Assembly: GCF_001262015.1 (NCBI RefSeq) | Contig: NZ_CP012075.1 | Span: 1,347,501-1,411,500, forward strand | DNA from: Prevotella fusca JCM 17724 | GTDB lineage: Bacteria; Bacteroidota; Bacteroidia; Bacteroidales; Bacteroidaceae | Direction: 5' to 3' | Length of the DNA: 64,000 nucleotides | Shown: piece by piece, positions 16,821-25,743 of the stretch | How positions within the stretch are numbered: the stretch's first letter is position 1 | Layout of the letters: every line of letters starts with the position of its first letter | The notes under the pieces: model-generated | Databases searched by the model: none | What the model was told of the DNA's origin: nothing | The model's input: the letters and a program-made list of their open reading frames with translations, nothing else | Made by a program: the position numbers and the translations under genes

Positions 16821-19800
16821 ATGTATAAATCAAGACTCTTTCTTTTGTTATTGTTATGCAGCGTCGTTGGTGCGACTTGGGCTGTAATGCCGTCACCAAT
16901 GCCTGCTGCAGGTACTCCAGTCAGCCTTCATCCTTTTGTGGCAACGACCATCTCTGGTGGTCAGTTTGCAGAGGGCACACGCTGGTACACGTTGAAGTTT
17001 AAGAACACTACCTTAGCTGCGGCAGCCGATGACGGCACTATCAGCGAGGTAGTTGCAATGGCGGGAAGTATTGATAGTGAGCTGCCTGAGCAGCCCGATA
17101 ATCAGCTTTGGTGTTTCGTCGGAAACGAGACGGAGGGTTATACCGTGTACAACAAGGCTTTCGGTACATCGAAGGCACTTGTGGCAACTGATCCTGCTAC
17201 CAATACGGCAGAGCCTACAATGGAGACGTTGGAAGGCAATCAGAAGTGTTCCAAGTGGTGGTTTTCCGCTTCAACCAACCTCACTTCTCCCTTTACTGAC
17301 CCTGTCTATATGCAGCTGAAGAATGCTGATGGTTACGCACTGAACCTCAGCGGACAGACGGGTCAGATTTGTTTCTGGACGGGCGGTAAGGATAATGGTT
17401 CAACCGTTCTTATCGAACCAGCTTATTCAATCGTTCTCAATCCTTGTGTTCTCGACCCAGATAATGCTACGTTCTATCGCAATGACAAGAAGACAACGGG
17501 GCAGAAGTGGAATACTTATGTGATTTCAAACTACGCTGATCCTGTCGTTACGTTGGCGAATGCGGATGGTAAGAACAACATCGGTTTCAGCAGTACGACA
17601 ACCCCAAAGACGATTGTTATTGCCAGTGTTAACAGCCAGAACTATACGCTCTCTGTGGAGAAAGGTTATATCATTACGGGCTATTCCTTCACTTTCAAGG
17701 GCGGTTCTGGTAATACAACGGTGAAGGATGTCACTACTTCCAAGAGTGAGACGGCTGATGCGACAACGGCCAAGACCTTCTCCGTGACAGGCTTGACCCA
17801 CCAGTCAGTACCTTTCCAAGTGCTGACTGATTTTGCACATGTCCAGAGCCTCACTATCAATATTGCACCAGCTTCGGCTGAGCTTTTGAAACAGCAGCTT
17901 GCCGATAACGCAAAGTATAAGACGGCTGTCGTGTTTGATAACACCAAGTCACGCTTCGGCTATCGTATTCCTGCATTGGGTCAGGATAGCAACGGTAAGC
18001 TCTATGCAGCTGTTGACCTGCGTCGCACGGGTTCGGATATTGGTATGGGTAACGGTCATAATGACATTGTGATGAAGACCAGCAACGACCATGGGGCAAC
18101 GTGGGACGCAGAGTTTACTACCATCGCTGCGGGCGACCAGAGTCAGGACAACAGTTCTAAGCAGTGGACTTACAGCTTCGGCGACCCTTCTATTGTCGTT
18201 GACCGCAACAATCCACAGAATGTTCTCGTGATGTGTGTGGGTGGTCATACAAGTTTCTTTGCAAGTAAGTATGAGGAGCCACAGCACGTGGTTAGATTGC
18301 TCAGTACCGATGGCGGACAGACTTGGTCAAAGGATTCGCTGACCTATCAGATATATAATCTGACAAAGAACAGCGTGGGTGGACAGACTTACGGTCTGTT
18401 CCTCACCAGCGGAAAGATTATGCAGAGCCGTTATATCAAGCAGGGAGCTTACAACCGCTTGTATATCGCTTATCCTACGAACAACACAAAGCAGAACGCT
18501 ACCTTCGTGATTTATTCTGACGACTTCGGTGCTACATGGAAGTTGCTCGGTGGTGATATGCAGTTGCCAAATTCGGGTGCTGACGAGTCAAAGGTTGAGG
18601 AAATGCCTGACGGTAGTGTGTTGATAAGTGTCCGCAACCGTGGTTCTAACACACGTGGTTACAGTCTCTTTACTTACACCGATATTGCCAAGGGCGAGGG
18701 TAAATGGGAGTTCCAGACCAATGCTACAGCTATGAATAATGCCGTGAATGCCGTAAATGGTGAGATTCTCATCGTTCCGGCACGTCGCAAATCAGACGGA
18801 AAGAAACTCTTTGTTGCCCTCCAGAGCATCACACTTTCTAAGTCACGTGAGAAGGTGGGCGTCTACTTTAAGGAACTCCCGGATTATAACAGCTACGCTT
18901 CAGCAGAGGCATTGGCAGCCGACTGGCAGAAGGGTATGCAGGTGAGCAAGGTGGGTTCTTGCTATACAGGTATGGAACTGCTCAACAATGACAAGATTGG
19001 TTATATCTATGAGGAGGATGCACCGGGTGGTATCGGTGGTTATAACATCATGTTCAAGCAGATTGCTTTGGAGGATTTGACCAACGGAATGTATGAACTC
19101 GACCGCACTGTCGATCGCATTCCATACGTGAAGCAGGCGGCAGAGATACTCCGCACGCGTCTGCAGAGCTATAAGGCTGCCAACAGAAAGTATGTCGGAA
19201 TGCTCTCAATGGAGGGCTTGTCGGCTGTAGAAACAGCTCTCGATGGTGCTGAGGCAGCCGTTGCATCGGCTGAAGCTATGCCGAGTGAGCCTGCTGTCTA
19301 TGCTGCACAAGAGAAGATGGCTGCTGCCTATGACGTACTTTTCAATGGTGTTGAGCGTGTGAAGATTGAGGATGGTAAGTGGTATCGCCTGAAGAACAAG
19401 TTGAAGACCAACGTGATGTTGTCTTCTGATAAGAATATTCTTACACCTGCAGAAGTTAATGAAACTACTGTTGATCCAGCATTGTTGTTTCAGTTCAGCC
19501 GTACCGCCGAGGGCAGCTGGACGCTGAAGAATGCGAAGAATAAGGTGTTCGCAATGGCTACACCAGCACCCTTCACCTCGTTGTCGGTTACTACAAATCC
19601 AGCGGACGCAGGTAAGTATAATGTCGTTTCAACGATTGAAGGACTCAGCTATCTTCAGAGTCTGGATCCTGCTCGTGCCGTCTATCCTGCCATCCACGCT
19701 GATAACAACGGAAGGATTGTGGCATGGGCAATTACATCCGAAGCCTCACAGTGGTTTATCGAACCTGTTGACTATGCAGACGAAACTGATGGTATTGTTT

Positions 19801-19922
19801 CGCTTACCCCTGCTGTTGAGACTGTACAAGAAGTTTTTAATCTTCAGGGACAACGTGTCTCACCTCTTTCTTTGCAGAAAGGCAGCGTGTATATCGTTAA
19901 TGGAAAGAAATTAGTATATTGA
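16821..19922 (+). CDS. Secreted GH33 sialidase with accessory modules at both ends
   Basis: 1033 residues; the signal peptide spans about 1-21. Accessory modules lie at about 45-205 (WYTLKFKNTTLA), 205-350, and C-terminally at about 850-985 (KWYRLKNKLK ... WFIEPVD). The sialidase propeller starts near 365: the arginine motif YRIP has Arg382, Asp-boxes are NDHGATW, STDGGQTW and SDDFGATW, the acidic activator is near Glu593 (KVEEMPDG), and the likely nucleophile is Tyr715 (GSCYTGMEL). It would release terminal sialic acids from mucin-type glycans as a first step for the other enzymes here. The last residues (NLQGQRV ... NGKKLVY) form a tail like those of the GH2 and GH95 enzymes. Confidence 0.93.
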   Translation: MYKSRLFLLLLLCSVVGATWAVMPSPMPAAGTPVSLHPFVATTISGGQFAEGTRWYTLKFKNTTLAAAADDGTISEVVAMAGSIDSELPEQPDNQLWCFVGNETEGYTVYNKAFGTSKALVATDPATNTAEPTMETLEGNQKCSKWWFSASTNLTSPFTDPVYMQLKNADGYALNLSGQTGQICFWTGGKDNGSTVLIEPAYSIVLNPCVLDPDNATFYRNDKKTTGQKWNTYVISNYADPVVTLANADGKNNIGFSSTTTPKTIVIASVNSQNYTLSVEKGYIITGYSFTFKGGSGNTTVKDVTTSKSETADATTAKTFSVTGLTHQSVPFQVLTDFAHVQSLTINIAPASAELLKQQLADNAKYKTAVVFDNTKSRFGYRIPALGQDSNGKLYAAVDLRRTGSDIGMGNGHNDIVMKTSNDHGATWDAEFTTIAAGDQSQDNSSKQWTYSFGDPSIVVDRNNPQNVLVMCVGGHTSFFASKYEEPQHVVRLLSTDGGQTWSKDSLTYQIYNLTKNSVGGQTYGLFLTSGKIMQSRYIKQGAYNRLYIAYPTNNTKQNATFVIYSDDFGATWKLLGGDMQLPNSGADESKVEEMPDGSVLISVRNRGSNTRGYSLFTYTDIAKGEGKWEFQTNATAMNNAVNAVNGEILIVPARRKSDGKKLFVALQSITLSKSREKVGVYFKELPDYNSYASAEALAADWQKGMQVSKVGSCYTGMELLNNDKIGYIYEEDAPGGIGGYNIMFKQIALEDLTNGMYELDRTVDRIPYVKQAAEILRTRLQSYKAANRKYVGMLSMEGLSAVETALDGAEAAVASAEAMPSEPAVYAAQEKMAAAYDVLFNGVERVKIEDGKWYRLKNKLKTNVMLSSDKNILTPAEVNETTVDPALLFQFSRTAEGSWTLKNAKNKVFAMATPAPFTSLSVTTNPADAGKYNVVSTIEGLSYLQSLDPARAVYPAIHADNNGRIVAWAITSEASQWFIEPVDYADETDGIVSLTPAVETVQEVFNLQGQRVSPLSLQKGSVYIVNGKKLVY

Positions 19923-19950
19923 GGAACTAATCGGATTTAAGGAGTTGTAG

Positions 19951-20024
19951 GGAGTTAAGCCGTTACCCCATGTTTTCGTAGAAGTATGATGACGGGACTG
20001 GGGTAATGGTTTGACTCCTTTTTT
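19951..20024 (+). terminator. Strong terminator after the sialidase gene
   Basis: GGAGT...TTACCCC (19951-19969) pairs with GGGGTAA...ACTCC (20000-20018) and a T6 run follows. It closes the glycan-degradation cluster. Confidence 0.85.
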
Positions 20025-20175
20025 GTTTCTTGTTTCTTTGCTCTTTGTTACGATACAAAGGTTGAAAAATGTTTACATGTTTTGCGATTCTTGTTGCTTG
20101 AAGGGAAGTGAAAACAGTTCTTCTCCTTGCGTTTATAACCTTCGGATAGTCAGATGGTTATGTCCTTTGTGAAAC

Positions 20176-20285
20176 AATAGGTGCTTAGTTGGACTTCAAT
20201 TAAGCCTTAGTTAGGCTTCAATTAAGCACCTATTGGAGGTCAATTAAGCCTTAGTTGGGACGTAATTAAGCATCATGAAAAAGCA
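20176..20285 (+). repeat. Family 1 intergenic array, copy C (five 22-base units)
   Basis: Units start at 20176, 20198, 20220, 20242 and 20264. Four of the five begin AATTAAGC and most end in TTC or GTC; the first carries the shared AGGTGCTTAGTTGGACTTC. Units are more alike internally than in copies A and D. Confidence 0.8.
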
Positions 20286-20443
20286 GGGGTAGGAAAAAAC
20301 AGGACAAAAAGAGTGGTGTGGGCAAAGGCAGAGACGGGGAAGGGAATGGGTAAGCAGGAACAGCACAGCTGGCACGCAGGACAAGGAGGACTGCCATCGG
20401 GCTTTTTCTCTGCATTTCCTGCTTTCGTTTCAACTATTTTTTA

Positions 20444-20451
20444 TAATTTTG
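20444..20451 (+). promoter_or_regulatory. -7 box just upstream of the zinc-ribbon gene
   Basis: TAATTTTG fits TAnnTTTG. Transcription would start near 20458, only a few bases before the ATG at 20461, so the mRNA may be almost leaderless. No good TTTG -33 box is visible. Confidence 0.4.
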
Positions 20452-20460
20452 CTCCCTATC

Positions 20461-21021
20461 ATGAGGTATACTGTCAAATGCAACAAATGCGGTCGCGACT
20501 TCGTGGCTGAGACTGAGAACTACGGGACAATGAAATATCGTTGCCCTTACTGTGGTAACGTGCTGAACTGCAGGTTTGATGCACCGGGGCCATTGCGCAC
20601 ACGTGCCCGTTCTGTTATTCCTTTGGCAGAAGCCACACCAGTTGAAATAAAGAAGGCCGATATGCTTCCTACAGTCTCAACAAACCTCATCAGCTCGCCT
20701 TCAAAAGAGAAACTTGCCGAAATGAGGGCTAAGCTGGCAGAAGCGTCCCAGCGTGCCCTTCACGTCTCCAGACAGGCAGGTGAGACGCTGAAGAATGCAA
20801 CAGAGAGCACAAGCGAGTTTGTTGCCAAGTCGTCATCGCGTCTCCGTCGTTTTCAGGAGAAGTATGCCGATGGTGACCTTTGGATTTTCTTTGGTTTCAG
20901 TTTTGCCTTTATTCTTTTGGTTATCATCGGTCTGATTGTTTTTGCCGAGGGTGTAAAGCTGTTGGCGGAAGGTCATTCCTGGCTGTTCAAGAACTACATA
21001 GAGGTGAAGAATTCGTTTTAG
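20461..21021 (+). CDS. Zinc-ribbon membrane protein, hypothetical
   Basis: 186 residues from ATG 20461. An in-frame TTG at 20449 overlaps the -7 box and is unlikely. The N-terminus has a two-CxxC zinc ribbon (VKCNKCG ... RCPYCG, residues 6-30). A basic, Ala/Ser-rich, coiled-coil-prone region (about 80-130) follows, then one strongly hydrophobic helix (about 142-165). This looks like a cytoplasmic metal-binding domain tethered to the membrane. No specific function is known to me; the next genes are also small membrane or DUF proteins. Confidence 0.7.
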   Translation: MRYTVKCNKCGRDFVAETENYGTMKYRCPYCGNVLNCRFDAPGPLRTRARSVIPLAEATPVEIKKADMLPTVSTNLISSPSKEKLAEMRAKLAEASQRALHVSRQAGETLKNATESTSEFVAKSSSRLRRFQEKYADGDLWIFFGFSFAFILLVIIGLIVFAEGVKLLAEGHSWLFKNYIEVKNSF

Positions 21022-21387
21022 GAAAGCTCTTCCCAGTCCTCTGATAGGGTGAAGGAAGTTGTGGGAGTGCAGGGGTAAGGATTGTCAGTTGGTTTTTCCC
21101 TGTTGGTCTTGTTCCCATAAGGTATAATAGCCTGTAACAGCTTGTAACCATAAAGATGTTTGTAACTGATACCTTCATGCACAGGACGATACGGGAAAGA
21201 ATGGGCTTTCCCCTGTCATGGAAACCACGTGGACAAGGTCCCTAAAACTTAAAAAAAGTTTTTATCTTGTCAGAATTATATAACTTTTGTACCTTTGTAA
21301 GGAATAAGTTGCACTCAGCAAATAGGAAACAAGTTTCCTTTGCATCCGTTTGCATTTTATTTGTAGAGAATACTATAAAAGCTATAT
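21022..21387. other. Intergenic region with a promoter at its 3' end
   Basis: No gene visible. The promoter for the DUF1266 gene lies at 21266-21297. Confidence 0.5.
21266..21297 (+). promoter_or_regulatory. Promoter for the DUF1266 gene
   Basis: CTTG at 21266-21269, a 20-base spacer, and TACCTTTG at 21290-21297. The leader would be about 85 bases. Confidence 0.6.
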
Positions 21388-22116
21388 ATGGGATTATTCA
21401 GCAGTTTCAAGAAGCTAACCGATGACCAGCTGAGACGGATTTCGCTTAGCGCACAGTATCAGTACCAGCAGGGAGGAGAGCATTTCGCCCTGTCAGCAAA
21501 GCTCGGCTCACGTGCAAAAGCCATCCTTGAACAGGGGTGGGGGATAGCAGATAAAGCCGACCTTAGGGAAACGGTGGAGGAGTTAATCGAACGCAATCAC
21601 AGCACAGAGCTTGAGATCGTGAAGGAGGAGATGGCTGCTGAATTGCAGGAAGATGCTGAAATCGACAGTGAGGAGAAACGTATAGCCTCTATGGCAGCCA
21701 TCATCGAGAAGCATGATGCTGATTTGCTGGTGGAGATGGAGACTTACTATTGCACGCTCTGTAACTATATCGACGCCCTGGATGCTTTGCTTGCCAACCA
21801 GTTGATAAGCTCGTGGGACTCCATTACGGCCAGGGACCTGATGGGATGGGACCTCGGAAGAGCCGCTTTCCTTGTGCGTCTTGGTGTGGATAGAAAGCTC
21901 TTCAAGAGTGATGAGGCATGGGAACTGTTGGAGAAAATCTATCAGAAAGCCATCGCAAACTTCAATGACTGGGAGGATTTCGGACGTTCCTACATCATTG
22001 GACGTAGTCTTTGGGCTGACAGTAAAGACGAACGTGACGTCTTAGGTTTCTGTAATGCCTTGAAATGGCTTATGAAGCACCCGGAGAGCCCATGGATGAG
22101 AGTAAGATTAAAGTAA
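21388..22116 (+). CDS. DUF1266 domain protein
   Basis: 242 residues, soluble, acidic, mostly helical. The C-terminal part (about 145-235) carries the DUF1266 hallmarks: WDLGRAAFLVRLG, then a conserved stretch with F(N)DWEDFGRSYIIGRSLW. The N-terminal half has a charged, coiled-coil-like region (about 60-110, NHSTELEIVKEEMA). The function of DUF1266 is unknown; it is scattered in bacteria and sometimes found near contact-dependent or polymorphic-toxin loci. It is probably co-transcribed with the next gene, 33 bases downstream. Confidence 0.75.
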   Translation: MGLFSSFKKLTDDQLRRISLSAQYQYQQGGEHFALSAKLGSRAKAILEQGWGIADKADLRETVEELIERNHSTELEIVKEEMAAELQEDAEIDSEEKRIASMAAIIEKHDADLLVEMETYYCTLCNYIDALDALLANQLISSWDSITARDLMGWDLGRAAFLVRLGVDRKLFKSDEAWELLEKIYQKAIANFNDWEDFGRSYIIGRSLWADSKDERDVLGFCNALKWLMKHPESPWMRVRLK

Positions 22117-22149
22117 TTAAATAATATAACCGTTAATCAATTATTAAGT

Positions 22150-22677
22150 ATGAGTCAAGATTTTATTTATTACCTTCTATTGATGGTTGGAATGAGTGTG
22201 ATAGCCTTGGGAATAGTGTTTTTTATTCGTTATAAAGGTAAGAACAGTAAGGGTAAATACACTGAAGCTGCTATGAAATTCCTTGCAAAACAATATCCTA
22301 CAATCGATTTGAATCACATTCATTGTGTGGAAAGTCATCTCCCTGGAAGTCTGGGTAGGGTTACTCCAATGCTTTTAGCCTATAACGCTGATGATATGTA
22401 TATGATTCCCGTACTTCCTTTCCCGTTCCCTGGTTTACAGAAGATAAGGGTTTGTGAGGAAACAGACCATGAAATGGCGTATTTCCCAATGACAAGCATT
22501 GAGCAGGCTGGCTTTGATGAGCAGGCGCAGAAGTTCATTTTTGCAGTCAAAGGACAGTCGATAACGTTAAAACTGAAGCGGAAGAACGGCTTTATGGAAG
22601 ATCAGCAGGAAGAAGTCAATCACTTCCTTACTACGATAGCACAGGTACTTGAGAAGAACAAGGCACTGAACGTATAA
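22150..22677 (+). CDS. Membrane-anchored hypothetical protein, paralogue of the 23184 gene
   Basis: 175 residues: one N-terminal transmembrane helix (about 5-27), a basic linker (RYKGKNSKGKYTEAAMKF), then a soluble domain with alternating strands (about 60-160). The pattern of helix, K-GK-SKG-Y-AAMKF, then LLxYN and IPV, recurs in the protein at 23184, so the two are paralogues. It may be a PH-like or regulatory domain; no catalytic motif is visible. Likely in an operon with the DUF1266 gene. Confidence 0.65.
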   Translation: MSQDFIYYLLLMVGMSVIALGIVFFIRYKGKNSKGKYTEAAMKFLAKQYPTIDLNHIHCVESHLPGSLGRVTPMLLAYNADDMYMIPVLPFPFPGLQKIRVCEETDHEMAYFPMTSIEQAGFDEQAQKFIFAVKGQSITLKLKRKNGFMEDQQEEVNHFLTTIAQVLEKNKALNV

Positions 22678-23183
22678 GCTGATAGGTCCTGTCGGAACAG
22701 TATTCACTGGCTTCTCGCAGGCAATGGAATCAAGCTGTTTTCTGATAGTTGTTTGTAGGAACGGACGGTTTGGCTACCTGTAGATAAAGTCTGTCAGGAC
22801 ATGTACAATCCGTCTGCTCCTATATTTTGATACCGCCTTTCCGATAAGAGTGGTTTGCTGATAGAAGCACTGTGGTGCTCGATGGGTAGTTGCTGATGGC
22901 TGTCTTTTGTGGAATCAGTGCAGGTGCAACCTGTATAAAGATTTTGATAATAAAGGGTGACGAAAGAGAGGGAAGTCTTTAAGACGTATCTTTCCCAACC
23001 GACAACAATATACGGAAGCCATACAGATGCTGTAAGGTAAGCCATAGTGATGGGTTCTATTTAGAATATTCTGGATAACAGTCAGGTGGAAAATCTGTTG
23101 ATAATAAGTTATGTTGCCAGCTCTGTACATAATGTAGGAGCAGGCAGCATATTATACATTAATTTAACACATTCTTTACGCTT
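22678..23183. other. Spacer between two paralogous genes
   Basis: About 500 bases without a supportable gene on either strand, and no strong promoter match before the next gene. It may be remains of another duplicated copy, but I see no clear homology. Confidence 0.4.
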
Positions 23184-23696
23184 ATGGATACATATATGTT
23201 TCTGTTCCCTGTTCTGGTCATAGTCATTATATGTCTTTTGATTCTCTACGCACGTCACAAGGGAAAAACCAGCAAAGGACAGTATGCGGCAGCGGCAATG
23301 AAGTTCGTTGAAAAGAACTATCCCGACATTGATACGCACGACAAGCAATGCCTTTCAACACGCATTGACTATAGCATCATCAGTCGTCATGTGCCCTTGC
23401 TTGTGTTCTACAACAGCCGTGAACTTCACCTTATTCCCGTCCACACCCTGGCAATTCCCCCTTTCTATCACATCAGGCACAATGATCATCATGCCAAGGA
23501 TATGGAACATCTCTTGATGAATGGGGTTAAGGGCATATTCCTTGACCGTAAAGGGAAACTGCATATCCAACGAAAGGAAGGAAAAGAAATCGTTATCAAG
23601 GTCGGTGAGCACAATGTCTTCCATGAGAATCAGCATGAAGATGCTGTCCGCTTCTTGGCTACATTGAAGAAGGCTGCAGAACAAACTGACAAATGA
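23184..23696 (+). CDS. Membrane-anchored hypothetical protein, paralogue of the 22150 gene
   Basis: 170 residues: an N-terminal transmembrane helix (about 4-24), then RHKGKTSKGQYAAAAMKF, closely matching the 22150 product, and a soluble domain (about 55-160) including LLVFYNSRELHLIPV. Divergence after the linker is considerable, so the duplication is not recent. Function unknown. Confidence 0.65.
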   Translation: MDTYMFLFPVLVIVIICLLILYARHKGKTSKGQYAAAAMKFVEKNYPDIDTHDKQCLSTRIDYSIISRHVPLLVFYNSRELHLIPVHTLAIPPFYHIRHNDHHAKDMEHLLMNGVKGIFLDRKGKLHIQRKEGKEIVIKVGEHNVFHENQHEDAVRFLATLKKAAEQTDK

Positions 23697-24035
23697 GAAA
23701 TGTCTGGCAAGGCAAATCATAGGTGGGTGTTCAAGGTTAAAAGCACCTATATTGCCTTTGTTTAGAGCATTTACTTGTGTGCTGCCAGATGTTCGTAACA
23801 TCATAATCAATATTTGCTAATCGTGCTGTCTGGAAGGAGTTGATTATGATTATTGCTGTCCGACAAAACTTAAACGGCATACTTTCCCATGCTCTTTTAA
23901 ACAGATAATATTGTATTGGTTTTGGAAAAGTAAGCCTTTTAATCAAAAATGTTTCGTTTGTTAATAGTAATATAACTCTTTGCTGACAACAAGTTAGTCG
24001 CATCCCGGCAATGTTCTGCAAGGCGTCTGACATGC

Positions 24036-24123
24036 AACACGGTTGGTGCTTAGTACTCAATACGGTTGGTGTTTACCACTAACACTGCGTGTGATGGGCA
24101 CCAGCACACAGATAGAAAACGGG
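24036..24123 (+). repeat. Family 2 intergenic array, copy a (four 22-base units)
   Basis: Units start at 24036, 24058, 24080 and 24102. The first two read AACACGGTTGGTGCTTAG and CAATACGGTTGGTGTTTACC at their starts; later units are degenerate. The following tail (around 24124-24190) has the words GTATAAGTATGATGCTAA and ACTAACTTGTA, which resemble the tail after the copy at 62496. Confidence 0.7.
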
Positions 24124-24256
24124 ATGTGGAGATTATGGTTGGCATGCTAATAGTATAAGTATGATGCTAATGACTAACTTGTATGGAAAAGTCTTGTTGT
24201 TCACCAATAACTTGTGCTACTTTTCTTTATAAACTGTTGATGGGCGATTAGAAATT

Positions 24257-24293
24257 AAAAGGCACCTGATCGAGTCTCGACCAAGCGCCTTTT
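24257..24293. terminator. Bidirectional terminator between convergent genes
   Basis: AAAAGGC (24257-24263) pairs with GCCTTTT (24287-24293), and the interior TGATCGA/TCGACCA extends the stem. A-rich and T-rich flanks suit termination from both sides. Confidence 0.65.
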
Positions 24294-24470
24294 CGGATGA
24301 TTTTGTAACATCTAATAGTTACAAACATGTAGATTAAGTGTTGTTTCCTTTGTATTTCTTGATAAGACAGACAACAGCTTCTGCAAGTATATTTCATGTT
24401 TTCTTTGCAGGAAATCAACGTCTGTTCTCTGTCAGGAACGGGCGGGAAATGAACTTCCTCCGTCTCGTTC

Positions 24471-25739
24471 CTACTTGTTTAAATTGATTCTAACGCCCAT
24501 GTTGAGATTGAAGTTCGTGGGCTTATCCTTGTAAATGTTCTCAATGTCACTGCCATTATTGAAGTGATGGCTTATCCCAGGCTCGATGTAAGCACTGACA
24601 TCTTTGCTGAATCTGAATTCTCCTCCAAGCGAAAGGGCGGTAGAGAATACTGGTCTGCCTTCTTTGATGGTCGTTTTTGTCGGGGTAATCTGAGATGTAG
24701 CATCGGCAGAAAGACTGGCTTCACCTTTCACAAGTTTCTCTATTTCAGCACCGGCAGTCGCATAAACATTGAACCTTCTGGTCTTGACGAAGCTGTAACT
24801 TGCACTTACAGGTAAGCCGACATATTGCAGTTTCTGCTCTACGGCATATTCTGCGCCTCTCTTGTTATAAGAGAAGTCGGAAGCAAGGCGGCTGTAGGAG
24901 AGTCCTGTCTGCAGGCTCCACCGATTGTTGAGATTGTACCTTAGGGAAACTCCTAACTTGATTGGCTGGTGGTGCTTTGTCCCTGTTCTTGTATCTTTTG
25001 TACCTATTGAGCAGTCCTTTATGTTTCTTCCAGAGAATTCCGGGTCATAGTCACCGTAAGGGTTTGCCACAGGCAGTAGAATCCTATCGGAATTACTGGA
25101 TGTTCCTGTACCATAATTATAGGATGTACCTATGCTGAAACGTGAAGACTGGTCGTTGTTCTTTACATCCTGAGTGTAGTTTCTTCCAGAAGTTCCCCAC
25201 GACTGCGGCTTTGTAGTCTGTTGTTTGTCAAGGTTTTCCTGCTTTTCCTGTCTGTTGCTGTGGGTTGTCTCCTGATTTCCGGTGACATTATTGTTGTTCG
25301 CCGTTGGCTTTTCCTCCCTGTTGAAGGTCGTACTGCCAGGCAAGGTGCTGACGGTAAGCGGTTCCTGTGTGCTGTGATGGCTAACGACAGCCAGCCTTAC
25401 GTTCGTTGCCACCTTGCTCTCCGAAACTATGCTTGTTGTTGTAGAAGCCGGAACAGTATTTGGCTTTTTGTGAGTTATCGTTGCGTACTGCTTCGGGAGA
25501 GGAGTGTCGTCGAGAAGCAGATGGCTTAGTAAGATCCCAATGCCTATTATGGCGGCAGCAGAGGCAGCACGGTAAGTCCACAGAGGAATTACACTTGCCT
25601 TCTGCCGGGTAGAGCGCACAGGAGCAACTCCACGACGGTTCATCTCCTGTTTGATGTCATCGAGAAGACCATCTGGTGCCTTTACATCACATTCGTTCTG
25701 AATGCGTGTCTGCAATATGTCAAGCCAATCTTCCTTCAT
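24471..25739 (-). CDS. Anti-sigma-like N-terminus joined to an outer-membrane-type beta-barrel
   Basis: 422 residues. Residues 1-50 are a short cytoplasmic-looking helical segment (MKEDWLDILQTRIQNECD), followed by one transmembrane helix (about 51-70). A long Ser/Thr/Asn/Gln-rich linker follows (about 80-235), then a C-terminal domain of amphipathic strands (about 250-422: WSLQTGLSYSRL, VGLPVSASYSF, ending MGVRINLNK) typical of porin-family/OmpA-like 8-strand barrels. The layout suggests an inner-membrane anchor that could contact the sigma factor, and a barrel that may insert in the outer membrane. It starts 4 bases after the sigma gene, in one operon. The barrel call is from sequence pattern only. 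Confidence 0.75.
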   Translation of the reverse strand: MKEDWLDILQTRIQNECDVKAPDGLLDDIKQEMNRRGVAPVRSTRQKASVIPLWTYRAASAAAIIGIGILLSHLLLDDTPLPKQYATITHKKPNTVPASTTTSIVSESKVATNVRLAVVSHHSTQEPLTVSTLPGSTTFNREEKPTANNNNVTGNQETTHSNRQEKQENLDKQQTTKPQSWGTSGRNYTQDVKNNDQSSRFSIGTSYNYGTGTSSNSDRILLPVANPYGDYDPEFSGRNIKDCSIGTKDTRTGTKHHQPIKLGVSLRYNLNNRWSLQTGLSYSRLASDFSYNKRGAEYAVEQKLQYVGLPVSASYSFVKTRRFNVYATAGAEIEKLVKGEASLSADATSQITPTKTTIKEGRPVFSTALSLGGEFRFSKDVSAYIEPGISHHFNNGSDIENIYKDKPTNFNLNMGVRINLNK

Positions 25740-25743
25740 ACTT

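Larger units (their letters stand above)
20025..20460. other. Intergenic region holding a 22-base periodic array
   Basis: No gene is visible. It contains family 1 array copy C (20176-20285), then a purine-rich stretch and the promoter of the next gene. Confidence 0.5.
23697..24470. other. Convergent intergenic region with a family 2 array and a bidirectional terminator
   Basis: About 770 bases between a + strand gene and the - strand barrel gene. It contains a family 2 array (24036-24123), a tail conserved with the copy at 62496, and a strong hairpin at 24257-24293. No gene was found. Confidence 0.5.
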
